Numbered from the stretch's first letter, positions 44,630-53,048 are shown. The stretch is 64,000 nt of DNA from Cellulophaga sp. BC115SP (GCF_009905545.1 NZ_JAAALB010000022.1:1-64000), one strand, 5' to 3'. Notes: generated from the letters alone by a model not told the origin. A program made the numbers and translations.

Positions 44630-45280
44630 ATGGAAAACAATCAAACAGAAAACCTGACTGTGACTGAAACACAAGTTGGTAAAGAGAAAAGCAGTTTACG
44701 AAAGCGTGCTGACAAAATTAAAGAGTTTAGATGTAAGAATTTAATTGTAGTTCTTGAAGACCCTAAAGACCCCAATAATGTTGGAACAGTAATTAGAAAC
44801 ATCAATGCACTTGGTGCTGAGAAACTATACCTGATAGATAGTACCAATTCTTTACCAAATAACTGGGATGAATTCAAAGAAAGGAAATCCATTGTAGCTT
44901 CGTCAGTTTCGTCGGTCAAATGGACATTTGTAAAGAAATTTAGAAGTACCGAAGATTGTTTAGCATATTTAGAGAAAAAGAACTTTACATCAATTGTTAC
45001 ATCACCACATGTCAAAGGTCGTACTAATGTTATCTTACACGAAGGCGACTATACCCAGAAAAAATTGGCAGTATGGTTCGGCAAAGAGTCTATCGGTATC
45101 AGTGACTTGGCATTAGAACGAAGTGAAGCCTGTATCAATATTGAAATGTTTGGGATTGTAGAGAGTCTTAACCTAGCAACATCGACAGGAATTGTGTTGT
45201 ACGAAATCACCAAACAAAGAAGAGAGTTTGAGAAAAGAAGAAAATTAAAGAAACAATTGAAAAGCATCAATAAGGTATAA
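44630..45280 (+). CDS. TrmH/SpoU-family RNA 2-prime-O-methyltransferase
   Basis: The 216-residue protein has a charged N-terminal extension of about 35 residues and then the SpoU domain. Motif 1 is LEDPKDPNNVGTVIRNINALGAEKLYLI near residue 45. Motif 2 is VWFGKESIGIS near residue 145, and motif 3 is IEMFGIVESLNLATSTGIVLYE near residue 175, forming the trefoil knot that binds S-adenosylmethionine. It methylates a ribose of tRNA or rRNA; the site is unknown. The lysine-rich C-terminus may bind RNA. A terminator follows at 45293. Confidence 0.9.
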   Translation: MENNQTENLTVTETQVGKEKSSLRKRADKIKEFRCKNLIVVLEDPKDPNNVGTVIRNINALGAEKLYLIDSTNSLPNNWDEFKERKSIVASSVSSVKWTFVKKFRSTEDCLAYLEKKNFTSIVTSPHVKGRTNVILHEGDYTQKKLAVWFGKESIGISDLALERSEACINIEMFGIVESLNLATSTGIVLYEITKQRREFEKRRKLKKQLKSINKV

Positions 45281-45292
45281 CTATCACTTTTG

Positions 45293-45320
45293 CCCTCTTT
45301 TAAAGCTATTTAAAAGAGGG
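45293..45320 (+). terminator. Terminator after the TrmH-type gene
   Basis: CCCTCTTTTAAA pairs with TTTAAAAGAGGG across a four-base loop, 12 bases past the stop codon; TTATTCTT follows. Confidence 0.65.
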
Positions 45321-45505
45321 TTATTCTTAATTGTGGTATTCTTTCATTCTTCGGAACTAAATCATTTATCTATCGAACTCAGATGTGATTAACTACTATT
45401 TAGGATTAATCCTCTACAAGAAATCATGTTCCCTTACTTTACAGTTGACACCAACAATTTTAATCCAAAAGAATATCTTAACAAATCCTTTAAAACCTTT
45501 TACTC

Positions 45506-46078
45506 ATGGAAAAGTCACTTCATTCATTACGTTTTATCACATTGTTTTTCTTGGTATTTATCACACTTTTAGGTTGCAGAGAAGCCACTAAAGTAAAAAC
45601 TAAAAATTTTGACATTAAGGATGCAGAAATCCAAATGAACATTCCTCAAAGTTGGGAATTCGAAGCCATTGTTGGGCCAACAGATAGCTTTACCAAGTAT
45701 CACGGGCAGTTTAAAAGAACAGATCATGGTGGTTTCATTGATATTGAAACCAAGTTAAACCAATATTACACCACCAAAACTGACAGTCAATTAGTTACAA
45801 GCGAAAAGGTCATGGGAGAACTTGTTCAATCTATGAAATCAGAGAGTAGCTTGTATAAAAACCTCGAAATTTTAGACGAGACCCATAACTCAGAAGGAAG
45901 CATAATTATTTGTCGCTATATATGGGGCAAAAAAGATGAACTAACATTCTCATTATTGGCTGTATCAAGGGGAAAAGAACTAACTAAAATTATCAAAGTT
46001 GAGACATGGGATCAACTAAAAGAAGAAGAACAATTGGAGATTTTGAAAGAGGTAAAGAATAGTCTTAGGATGGAATGA
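45506..46078 (+). CDS. Hypothetical lipoprotein, 190 aa
   Basis: A signal with a lipobox (ITLLGC, cysteine 24) is followed by a small domain with strands and helices, FDIKDAEIQMNIPQSWEFEAIV near residue 35 and LLAVSRGKELTKIIKVETWDQLKEEE near residue 150. The layout, PsbP-like with a short hydrophilic stretch, is seen in many small Bacteroidota lipoproteins. I cannot name a function. A second small exported protein gene follows 60 bases downstream, so they might be cotranscribed. Confidence 0.65.
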   Translation: MEKSLHSLRFITLFFLVFITLLGCREATKVKTKNFDIKDAEIQMNIPQSWEFEAIVGPTDSFTKYHGQFKRTDHGGFIDIETKLNQYYTTKTDSQLVTSEKVMGELVQSMKSESSLYKNLEILDETHNSEGSIIICRYIWGKKDELTFSLLAVSRGKELTKIIKVETWDQLKEEEQLEILKEVKNSLRME

Positions 46079-46138
46079 GTATGATTAGTTTGAATAGTTT
46101 AATATTCATCATAATTTTGAACCATACCAAAAATCTCA

Positions 46139-46588
46139 ATGAAAATACTTGTTTACACTTCAATCCATTTACTGTTATGTATCCTAAATTTTGAATTCAA
46201 ATCTCAAAATAATTCAAATGGAGCTAACGGTGAAAGCTTTAATACCTTTTACAAGAGATTTTATGAAGATAGTACTTTTCAAATTTCCAGAGTGGTGTTT
46301 CCTTTACCAGGCTTTAACTCGGATATTTACGATCAAGAATCCAGAAAACCATTAAAATATTTTTGGGAAAAGAAAGATTGGATTTTTCTAAAGACACTAG
46401 ACGGAAGTTACAAGAAATTCTTGAAAAAAGATTGGGAGGAAGAATACTATAAAGTCATAAAAAAAGGCTCAAATAATACAATGTTCGAAACTATCTATAT
46501 GAAAGAAAGTGGTTATTCCGAAGTCAGAAAATTCAAGCTCATCCATGCAAAATGGTATTTGTATTATTACAGCTATAAGAATTATTGA
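46139..46588 (+). CDS. DUF4348-like small exported protein
   Basis: The 149-residue product has an N-terminal hydrophobic segment and resembles DUF4348. Visible pattern: FNTFYKRFYEDSTFQISRVVFPLPGFNSD near residue 35, YFWEKKDWIFLKTLDGSYKK near residue 75 and FKLIHAKWYLYYYSYKN at the end. This family has one copy per cell in many Bacteroidota and no known role. It is in line with the lipoprotein gene at 45506. Confidence 0.6.
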   Translation: MKILVYTSIHLLLCILNFEFKSQNNSNGANGESFNTFYKRFYEDSTFQISRVVFPLPGFNSDIYDQESRKPLKYFWEKKDWIFLKTLDGSYKKFLKKDWEEEYYKVIKKGSNNTMFETIYMKESGYSEVRKFKLIHAKWYLYYYSYKNY

Positions 46589-46674
46589 GTAATAATAGTC
46601 CTCAAAAAATTAAGCAAATTGCGTATTTGAAAACTTTATAATTTAACTATGGTTTATCTAAAACTAAATGTTCT

Positions 46675-46839
46675 ATGGCTTGGTATGATGTAATTAACAG
46701 AGAAGGTGTTGACTGGTCTAAAATAAGACAAAAATATCCAGTCTGGATGAAGGTTGAGTGCAAAGCTATTGCGCATCGTCCCTTCGGTATTTTTTTAGAT
46801 AAAAGAACTTCCAGTGCAATTGCGTCGATAACTTTCTAA
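46675..46839 (+). pseudogene. Possible truncated S1-like RNA-binding protein, 54 aa
   Basis: Translation from the ATG gives MAWYDVINREGVDWSKIRQ and then KYPVWMKVECKAIAHRPFGIF. The pattern W..I...YPVG.KV.GKVIAHRPFGIFVD is that of S1-like domains, with the usual Gly changed to Trp or Cys and the frame ending after about 54 residues. It looks like a short or decayed member. Length is below most family members, so a pseudogene is likely. Confidence 0.4.
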
Positions 46840-46990
46840 TTGCATCTTCATAAGGTGTTAGTTTTACGCAACACTATCCTCACTATACGGCGATAAATTT
46901 GAAATAGTAATTCATTTAGCGAGTTGTTTGTTGATTAAACGTACAACATTCATCAATGTTAAAAAGTCTTTGCTATAAAAGTAAATAAAG

Positions 46991-47032
46991 AAACCTCAAT
47001 TATTCATCAATAAAATGAATAATTGAGGTTTT
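46991..47032. terminator. Hairpin terminator
   Basis: AAACCTCAATTATTCAT pairs with ATGAATAATTGAGGTTT around a short loop. Ends carry T-runs weakly on both strands. It lies between a + strand small gene and the leftward barrel gene at 47102. Confidence 0.65.
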
Positions 47033-47101
47033 GCACATATGTAAAAGCCCAATAACAATTTCACTAAACAACTGATCAACAATATCTTGTTTCATTCACA
47101 C

Positions 47102-47956
47102 TTATCCTTTTTTTACCTTAAACGAGTAAAGCAAAGAAAGGTTAACATAAAATAGATTGGTACCGTTGCGCGAAACAACTTCGGTGTTTCCTGAAGTAGT
47201 GACCACATTTTGAGGCATTACATATCCTGGAGTAGCTACCAAGAATATATTATTAAAGACCCATACCACTGGCATACTAAATTCATAGCTCAACAGATTG
47301 AATACTTGTGTAGTTTGGGTTGTTGACTGATTTGAGATTGGAATACCTAAGAATTTATTGTTTTTAAAATACGTATTTGTAAAGCTCTGAGTACCAGCAT
47401 TGGCAACTGCCGTTGGAGTAACCACAAATACGCTTTTTCCTGTTCGCATCACGATTGGGTGCTCAAGTCCTGCACTAGCAAAAAAATCGGTTTTATCCGA
47501 AAATGCAGCAATGCTTGTAAGATTTATATTAGCAACTTTGTTAAGATGAGAAAGATTCAAGCCCACTTGACCTTGTAGTGCCGATTGCACTAAAGTTTTA
47601 TTTTGATAAAAGAACTTATCACCGTAGATGCTTCCTGCAATACCCTGTTTTTTACCAAACTTATAGCCGATTTCAGTAACAGTTGCCGCATACTCAAGCG
47701 GTTGAACCGTATTAGTCGTAAAAACTGTCGAACCCGTCAAATACAACCCAAGACTATCAAACTGAACTAATACTGTTGGCATCAAGGCACTACTTTTTAG
47801 TTCATCGGTTCGGCCATAATAGTGTAATTTCGGAGAGTAAGAAAGCCCACTGATGACCGTTGCTATTGTTTTTTTAGGAGTTTCGGTTTGCGCTTGAGAA
47901 GAAAGGCTAAAACCCAAAAAGATGAAAAGAGCAGTAAGGATGATTATATGTTTCAT
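47102..47956 (-). CDS. Putative outer-membrane barrel protein
   Basis: The 284-residue protein has a signal peptide ending near residue 22 (SLSSQAQ) and strand-rich sequence with alternating aromatic and polar residues. The last segment, LFYVNLSLLYSFKVKKG, looks like a membrane strand. No family recognised. It lies 87 bases downstream of the Ala/Ser/Thr-rich protein gene on the same strand, but a hairpin terminator sits between them, so cotranscription may be partial. A role in the envelope is inferred from the barrel-like composition only. Confidence 0.55.
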   Translation of the reverse strand: MKHIIILTALFIFLGFSLSSQAQTETPKKTIATVISGLSYSPKLHYYGRTDELKSSALMPTVLVQFDSLGLYLTGSTVFTTNTVQPLEYAATVTEIGYKFGKKQGIAGSIYGDKFFYQNKTLVQSALQGQVGLNLSHLNKVANINLTSIAAFSDKTDFFASAGLEHPIVMRTGKSVFVVTPTAVANAGTQSFTNTYFKNNKFLGIPISNQSTTQTTQVFNLLSYEFSMPVVWVFNNIFLVATPGYVMPQNVVTTSGNTEVVSRNGTNLFYVNLSLLYSFKVKKG

Positions 47957-47997
47957 GGCGAGATAAATTTAATATGGGTTTGGCTTGGTTGTTGATT

Positions 47998-48031
47998 AAA
48001 ATGCCACTCCAAGTCTTGAGAGTGGCATTTT
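47998..48031 (-). terminator. Terminator after the Ala/Ser/Thr-rich protein gene
   Basis: AAAATGCCACTC pairs with GAGTGGCATTTT, 12 bases past the stop of the gene at 48044, with a T-run on the minus strand. Confidence 0.75.
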
Positions 48032-48043
48032 AAGCTTAGCAAA

Positions 48044-48799
48044 TTAATGCTTAACAGCACTAGCACTTGAGCTTACAGAAGTACTAGATTTAATATTAGT
48101 ATTCGCTTTTGTTTGTGAAGCAGCTTTTGCCTCTGTGCCTACCTTAGATTTAACATCGCTACCAGTTTCAGTCATTTTTGTCTGTGTAGCATTGAAAGAG
48201 CTCGCTCCTTTTTCTTTTGCTACCACAAGGTTTTCTTTCAACAATGGGGTTGCATTTTCATTGGCATTGGCTTTACCAGTTTCGCTGGCATTTGCACTGG
48301 CTTGAGAGTTTACATTACCATTACCGTTGCTATTACTTAATCCATTCGCCTTATTGACATTGATATTACCATCTGTCTCAATCGAAACATTGGCATCCAC
48401 ACTTAAGTTATTCTTAGCATCAGACGCAGCATTTGCACTCTTACTAGCAGTTGCCTTGATAGTAGAAGCTGTAGAAGAAGCTACGTCCTTCGTAGCATTA
48501 ACGGTGGCCGATACTACATTTTTTGTAGCGTTAGTGACATTCCCTGTGGCTTTTGTTACCGCTTGCGTTGTAGCCTGCACAGCCGAAGTTGCGTTAACAC
48601 TCGCTTTTACCGCAGCAGAGCTACTGGCTGCTGCTTGCGAAGATGCTTTGATGGCATTACTGGCAGCATTTGTACTTGCAACTGCACTGCTTGTGGCTTT
48701 AATGGCACTGGTAGCAGAAGCTCCGATTTGGGCTGAAGCAACTTGAAAACTGAAGATTGCTAAAACAGCAGTCGTTAATTTTATGGCTTGCGTTTTCAT
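48044..48799 (-). CDS. Low-complexity Ala/Ser/Thr-rich exported protein
   Basis: The 251-residue product has a signal peptide (MKTQAIKLTTAVLAIFSFQVASAQ). The mature part consists almost wholly of A, S, T, K, N and V in short heptad-like turns, for example SAIKASSQAAASSSAAVKASV and AVTKATGNVTNATKNVVSATV, with a Gly/Asn-rich stretch near residues 130-160. Aromatic residues are nearly absent, so it is probably disordered or forms amphipathic helices like LEA proteins. Function is unknown. It lies upstream of a barrel-type protein gene on the same strand. Confidence 0.7.
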   Translation of the reverse strand: MKTQAIKLTTAVLAIFSFQVASAQIGASATSAIKATSSAVASTNAASNAIKASSQAAASSSAAVKASVNATSAVQATTQAVTKATGNVTNATKNVVSATVNATKDVASSTASTIKATASKSANAASDAKNNLSVDANVSIETDGNINVNKANGLSNSNGNGNVNSQASANASETGKANANENATPLLKENLVVAKEKGASSFNATQTKMTETGSDVKSKVGTEAKAASQTKANTNIKSSTSVSSSASAVKH

Positions 48800-49226
48800 A
48801 AGGATTTGAGTTTTATAGTTTAACGAATAATTAAACTGGATAAAGGGCTATCCAGCGTAAGGATGTTTTTGAAAGTTCATCACCTGAACTTCTACATCAC
48901 TAACGACCATAAAACTGTTTTGGATTCACATGATTGAGTAAGCGGAAAATCTTCATTTTTATCATAAAATATGGAAGAAAGCACCCAAGTCAAACATAAA
49001 TATCTGATTTTCAATATTTTACTATTTTAATTTTAAATTTCTACTTATGCTATTTTAATATCTATTTAAGCTGGAAGAGATGATTTTTAAGTTGAATTTA
49101 AGGACATTTTAAGGATGTAAATTTGTAATTCGTTATAAAATAAACATCTATTGATTTGAATCAATGACAAGTGCTCTCCGACGCTGTAACTTTGAGTTTT
49201 AGACCAACTTAAAGTATAACATTTGT
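48800..49226. other. Divergent regulatory stretch
   Basis: The gap separates the leftward Ala/Ser/Thr-rich gene from the rightward MFS gene. It is AT-rich and contains no clear hairpin. TTTG at 49191-49194 and AACATTTG at 49218-49225 resemble promoter boxes, but the latter ends next to the ATG, so the pair was not accepted. Confidence 0.4.
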
Positions 49227-50417
49227 ATGGATATCAATCTTTTGAACCAAGAAAACACACTCTCCAGAAATCTTTTCATCATTTTTAGTATCATCTTTTT
49301 TGAATTTTTAATTATGGGTATCTCTTTGGGAACCCTTCCAGATTTTGTTCATAATCAACTTCATTATGGGAATATCACAGTCGGTCTTGTTGTGGGTATT
49401 CAATATGTTGCTACGCTCCTAACACGCCATCTTGCTGGAAAATCCTCAGATACTAAAGGTGGTGTATATTCAGTTAAAATTGGCTTGTTTTTATCTTCCT
49501 TATCTGGGTTATTTTACCTCTTCGCATTTCTTTGTGCTACCATCCCAACTTTAAGTTTAGGACTCATTATTATTGGACGAATATTGCTCGGAATCGGTGA
49601 AAGCTTTTTGGTAATAGGTATTTTTGCCTGGGGATTTGTTCTGGTCGGATCCAAAAATACGGGTAAAGTAATGGTTTGGAACGGATTAGGCATGCACGGT
49701 GGAATGGCGCTTGGAGCTCCTCTAGGTATTTTATTATCGACCAAACTTGGATTAGGTGTTACCTTTGGTACTGTCGCCTGTATTCCTATAATTAGTTATC
49801 TAATAGCCCAGCTATTGCCCTTAATTCCACTACCCCAACTTGAAAAACGCTTGCCTTTCTACCAAGCCATTGGTTTAGTCTGGCGCTCAGGAACAGGATT
49901 GGCAGTGGCAAGTATTGGATTTAGTGGCATTGCTTCATTTATTACACTTTATTTTGCCCAAAAAGGTTGGGAAAATGCCTCTCTTGCCTTAAGTGCTTTT
50001 GGAGCAGGGTATATCATTATGCGTCTTTTCTTTGCGCATTATCCTGATAAATTTGGTGGGGCTCGTGTTGCAGTGGCTTGTTTAACGATAGAGATCATTG
50101 GTCAAAGTCTCCTCTGGCTGGCGCCAAATGGTATCTTGGCAATTTTGGGCTCAATCCTTACTGGATGTGGAATGTCACTTATTTTTCCTTCATTTGGGAA
50201 AATTGCCATACGCTCAATACCTACAGAAAATAGAGGTATGGCAATGGCAGCTTACAATGCTTTCTTCGATTTAGGTATGGGACTCACTGCTCCTATTGCG
50301 GGATTAGTGGCAGGGGGTGTGCATTATGAGTATATTTATCTTTTTGGAGCTTTAGCCGCTTGTATTGGACTATTAATAGCCATTTTGGAACTGAATAAAG
50401 AGAAGCAAGCAATTTAA
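49227..50417 (+). CDS. MFS transporter (YhhS-type)
   Basis: The 396-residue protein has twelve predicted helices. Helix 1 starts near residue 13 (NLFIIFSIIFFEFLIMGISLGTLPDFV). The loop after helix 2 carries ARHLAGKSSDTKGG-like LTRHLAGKSSDTKGG, and LLGIGESFLVIGIFAWG lies near residue 115. The late part ends with YNAFFDLGMGLTAPIAGLVAG. These features match the YhhS/arabinose-type subgroup of MFS efflux proteins. Its substrate is unknown. The next gene, a Crp-type regulator, starts 7 bases later, so the pair is one operon and the regulator may control the transporter. Confidence 0.85.
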   Translation: MDINLLNQENTLSRNLFIIFSIIFFEFLIMGISLGTLPDFVHNQLHYGNITVGLVVGIQYVATLLTRHLAGKSSDTKGGVYSVKIGLFLSSLSGLFYLFAFLCATIPTLSLGLIIIGRILLGIGESFLVIGIFAWGFVLVGSKNTGKVMVWNGLGMHGGMALGAPLGILLSTKLGLGVTFGTVACIPIISYLIAQLLPLIPLPQLEKRLPFYQAIGLVWRSGTGLAVASIGFSGIASFITLYFAQKGWENASLALSAFGAGYIIMRLFFAHYPDKFGGARVAVACLTIEIIGQSLLWLAPNGILAILGSILTGCGMSLIFPSFGKIAIRSIPTENRGMAMAAYNAFFDLGMGLTAPIAGLVAGGVHYEYIYLFGALAACIGLLIAILELNKEKQAI

Positions 50418-50424
50418 CTTGAAC

Positions 50425-51006
50425 ATGAAAGAAACAGATAAATCACAATTAGCCAGATATATTCGTAATATCATTTACCTAACAGATGAACAGTTAGCCC
50501 TAATACTCAGTTTTTTCAAAGTTACTTCCCATGTTAAAAATGAAATTATCATTGATGTCGGGGAGATAAATACTTATATGAACTTCATCGAAAGAGGGTG
50601 CTTGCGAATGTTTTTTATTGGAGAGGATGGTCAGGAAGTAACTCGTAACATATCTTTCGAAAATCAATTTGCCACAGGCTTAGCCAGTTTTATACAACAA
50701 CTACCCTCCGAGGAATCTCTTCAGGCACTGGAACCAACCACCTTGTTTCGAATTGCCCGGAAAGATTTTTATTACTTATTAAACGTTATTCCTGCGTGGG
50801 AGAAATTTTACAGAAACTATCTAGAATTTGCATATCTCAACAACATCTCTATTTACCAACGAGAAATGATGAAAGACGCTACTGAACGTTACAAAGAGTT
50901 ATTAAAAGTTAATCCTAAAATTGTAGATAGATTACCCAACAAAATAATAGCATCTTACTTAAATATGACTCCAGAAACACTGAGTAGAGTGAAGTCTAAA
51001 CTTTAG
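50425..51006 (+). CDS. Crp/Fnr-family transcriptional regulator
   Basis: The 193-residue protein (ATG at 50425) has an N-terminal cyclic-nucleotide-binding-like domain (NEIIIDVGEINTYMNFIERGCLRMFFI ... VTRNISFENQFATGLASFIQQ). The C-terminal helix-turn-helix is near residues 170-190 (LPNKIIASYLNMTPETLSRVKSKL). The phosphate-binding cassette of true Crp is not obvious, as usual for Bacteroidota paralogs. It follows the MFS gene by a few bases, which suggests it regulates that transporter in response to a small molecule. Confidence 0.85.
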   Translation: MKETDKSQLARYIRNIIYLTDEQLALILSFFKVTSHVKNEIIIDVGEINTYMNFIERGCLRMFFIGEDGQEVTRNISFENQFATGLASFIQQLPSEESLQALEPTTLFRIARKDFYYLLNVIPAWEKFYRNYLEFAYLNNISIYQREMMKDATERYKELLKVNPKIVDRLPNKIIASYLNMTPETLSRVKSKL

Positions 51007-51233
51007 ATTTACGGGGTGGATAATTGAGTGAAATGACTCATTACTATACAAACTAGAAGATTGCTTTTATTTGGAAAAGTTATCTGTATGATAAGTCCAA
51101 ATGAAAACAATCTTATTGGTGAATTAAGTATCGTGTCCCTCCCACTCCATTCGGAGCAATAAACTTCAGCATGTAATGGTGACTCTTCACGGTGTACTAC
51201 CGTTGAAGATAGCAGAGAATGTGTCTATTAATT

Positions 51234-51755
51234 TCAAAGAGTTGAGTTATAATTTTTAAATACTTTTCTTTCTAAGTTGTCATCCTCCCAGATCTCAATC
51301 TTGTAGAAGTCTTCTCCTTCATCACCATCAACACTTGACAAATTTGAGGAATATATTCGGACTCTGTAAGTACTTGATTTAACAGGAATTTCCAATTCTA
51401 TTGAGTCATTGGGACAATCCAAGATTTGAATTTTTCCATTAGTTACCGTCAATCCCCCTTCGACAATATGATCATAAAGACGGTAATCAATAGAATCATT
51501 TCTCTCTTTCAAAATACTTATTTCTCCCTTTACAGGTCCATAACATTCAGTATAAACAACTAAAAAATTATTATAAATACCAAGTCGTTCCTCGTAGCCA
51601 TTGTCATCCAATTCGGTTGGTGATATGCCCCCTGCTATGTAAAATTGATGATACTGAGTATAAAAATTTAGTTTAGTATTCATTTTATGGTATTTATTCT
51701 TACTTGTACAAGCTAGTGTCAAAGTAAAAAGAAGAACGATATTTAGAACCTTCAT
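51234..51755 (-). CDS. Hypothetical lipoprotein, possibly ComJ-like
   Basis: The 173-residue product has a lipobox (LTLAC, cysteine 16). The mature part shows YQFYIAGG-like HQFYIAGGISPTELDD near residue 36, then YDHIVEGGLTVTNGKIQILD near residue 95 and STYRVRIYSSNLSSVDGDEGEDFYKIEIW near residue 130. The YDHVVEG and SxYRVRIY pattern resembles a small family that may be distantly related to the competence nuclease inhibitor ComJ. That link is from memory of family pattern and is unconfirmed. It is encoded beside the relic-rich region at 51756-52928. Confidence 0.5.
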   Translation of the reverse strand: MKVLNIVLLFTLTLACTSKNKYHKMNTKLNFYTQYHQFYIAGGISPTELDDNGYEERLGIYNNFLVVYTECYGPVKGEISILKERNDSIDYRLYDHIVEGGLTVTNGKIQILDCPNDSIELEIPVKSSTYRVRIYSSNLSSVDGDEGEDFYKIEIWEDDNLERKVFKNYNSTL

Positions 51756-52069
51756 GATGTTAAATTATCTCATTTAAAATTAAAGCTCTATTAGTGAAAA
51801 TAATATAAATCCCTCTGAAAGTACTAGATTCATCAATAATATGGGTTCTATCAATCCCGTTGCCTCCGACTTTTTTCCAATCACAGGAGTTAAATCAGTG
51901 ACCAATAACGTTAAACTTCACAGCGACAAATGTATTATCAAGTCAACTTTAGTAGCTTGTAAAGTCCAGATAATCTCTAATGAAAACTCGAAAAGCTATA
52001 GATTTCCATTCTGTGTACACTTGTATGAATCTATTCATCATTGACTCGATTATCCTTAGATACTGTTGT

Positions 52070-52110
52070 TGTGTAAGCTTCCTCCAAAATAGTACGAATT
52101 AATAAGTCTT
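52070..52110 (+). mobile_element. Relic of an IS3-family terminal repeat
   Basis: TGTGTAAGCTTCCTCCAAAATAGTACGAATTAATAAG matches the element end at 145 to about 108 (read on the minus strand) with few differences, beginning at the same TGTG end. Past this point similarity fades, with only a weak match to the OrfA start region near 52170. The remainder of the element is gone. Confidence 0.6.
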
Positions 52111-52365
52111 TTATTGTTAACATAAATCATGTTAACAGCTTTGACAATGATTTCCTTAAAATTGAATCTAAAGAATTACCAATTGGACTTGTGTACCGAG
52201 ACGCTTTCCTCAAAAAAATAACTCAAGACAAAATTATTAAAAAATAATACACTCATTTTTTAGGAATTCACATCCATTCTTCGCTTTTCTCGCAACAAAA
52301 GTATGTAACAAGCATTCGCTAATGAATTTGAATTGAACTACAGCTAGTATCGGTCATTTCACGGC

Positions 52366-52560
52366 TTAGTTTAATCCATATAGAAACGATAAACGTTGGA
52401 TAGGTGATAGCTCTAATACTTCCGTTTTATCCATTTCTTCTTCAGTCAATGACACAGGTTCTTTGACTTTGGCTTTCTCAATTTTGTAATCATCCAGGAC
52501 TTTTTCTTTGTAGTTTCATTTAGATACTCTATAGGGAGATGATCCAATTGATTCATTCGA
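52366..52560 (-). pseudogene. Broken tyrosine-recombinase (integrase) fragment
   Basis: On the minus strand one frame reads VLDDYKIEKAKVKEPVSLTEEE, then LELSPIQRLSF, and a stop at 52366. The pattern K.....P..LTEEE....... matches the linker before the catalytic domain of Bacteroidota tyrosine recombinases, whose next expected segment (RLERVRDLFLF) is lost. The upstream part continues in another frame (MNQLDHLPIEYLNETTKK), so a frameshift is likely. The catalytic half is missing. The identification is tentative. Confidence 0.35.
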
Positions 52561-52847
52561 TTTACCATGGGATATTTGAGGGTAGATTTAGGTGAATAAA
52601 TCTGTAGATAAATTCAGCAAGATATACCTAAGAGTACTCGGTAAAAAAGGAAATGATTCGCAAAGTCTGATGATAGTGTAAGTTAAATTGTAAAGATTGA
52701 GAAGGATGGATTGATAGGATGCTTAGAAACACAGAAAATAAGGTAGTATTAGAGGTGATATACTTTTGTAAATCAGGGAATTGTACAATGATTAGAAAGT
52801 TTTTAACGTGAAAAGATAAAAAAAATTATACTTTTTTATGACAAATG

Positions 52848-52879
52848 TTTGCATCGTATGATTAAACCTACTAATTTTG
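52848..52879 (+). promoter_or_regulatory. Promoter of tRNA-Glu
   Basis: TTTG at 52848-52851 and TAATTTTG at 52872-52879 are separated by 20 bases, close to the Bacteroidota primary sigma consensus (TTTG and TAnnTTTG). It lies about 50 bases before the tRNA, leaving a short leader. Confidence 0.65.
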
Positions 52880-52928
52880 CATCACGAAAAACAACAAGCA
52901 AATAACTTTTGTAATTTCGTCCCCACAA

Positions 52929-53000
52929 GGTCCGTTCGTCTAGGGGTTAGGACACGTCCCTTTCACGGATGAAACACGGGTTCGATTCCCGTACGGACTA
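52929..53000 (+). tRNA. tRNA-Glu (anticodon UUC)
   Basis: A full cloverleaf is visible. The acceptor stem GGTCCGT pairs with ACGGACT, with one G-U pair at the end. The D arm contains GTCTAGGGGTTAGGAC. The anticodon stem CGTCC/GGATG encloses CTTTCAC with anticodon TTC. The T arm is CGGGTTCGATTCCCG, and A73 follows. CCA is not encoded. The terminator at 53018 closes the transcript. The 3-prime half is likely the attachment site for the element to the right. Confidence 0.97.
52982..53000 (+). other. Probable attachment site (attL) in the 3-prime end of tRNA-Glu
   Basis: The T arm and acceptor end of the tRNA lie immediately upstream of an integrase gene reading away from the tRNA. Tyrosine recombinases commonly use such sites and restore the tRNA on integration. 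The matching right end is outside the window, so the exact core cannot be read. Confidence 0.45.
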
Positions 53001-53017
53001 CAAAAATTAGCTATTAC

Positions 53018-53048
53018 AGGTGTACATCAATAATGTATACCTTTTTTT
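53018..53048 (+). terminator. Terminator of tRNA-Glu
   Basis: AGGTGTACAT pairs with ATGTATACCT, with one wobble pair, followed by a run of seven T. It is 17 bases after the tRNA. Confidence 0.75.

Larger units (their letters stand above)
46589..47101. other. Gap with one small open frame and a terminator
   Basis: Contains a possible S1-like small gene at 46675-46839 and a hairpin at 46991-47032 (both listed). The remainder is AT-rich and shows nothing else. Confidence 0.5.
51756..52928. other. Relic-rich gene-free stretch before tRNA-Glu
   Basis: Nearly 1.2 kb without a convincing intact gene. It holds an IS3 end relic at 52070, a broken integrase fragment on the minus strand at 52366-52560, and the tRNA promoter near 52848-52879. 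A 67-codon open frame at 51841 is not convincing. The stretch looks like past insertion and decay beside an integration hot spot. Confidence 0.55.

Noticed and set aside
45385-45591. 68-codon frame upstream of the small lipoprotein gene
   Set aside because: It overlaps the lipoprotein gene at 45506 in another frame and lacks a signal or domain; the lipobox protein is the better call.
49191-49225. TTTG and AACATTTG as a promoter for the MFS gene
   Set aside because: The spacing is 23 bases, the first T of the -7 box is missing, and the box ends next to the ATG, which would leave no leader.
51841-52044. 67-codon open frame on the + strand
   Set aside because: No recognisable motif, signal or partner, in a relic-rich stretch; composition does not look coding.
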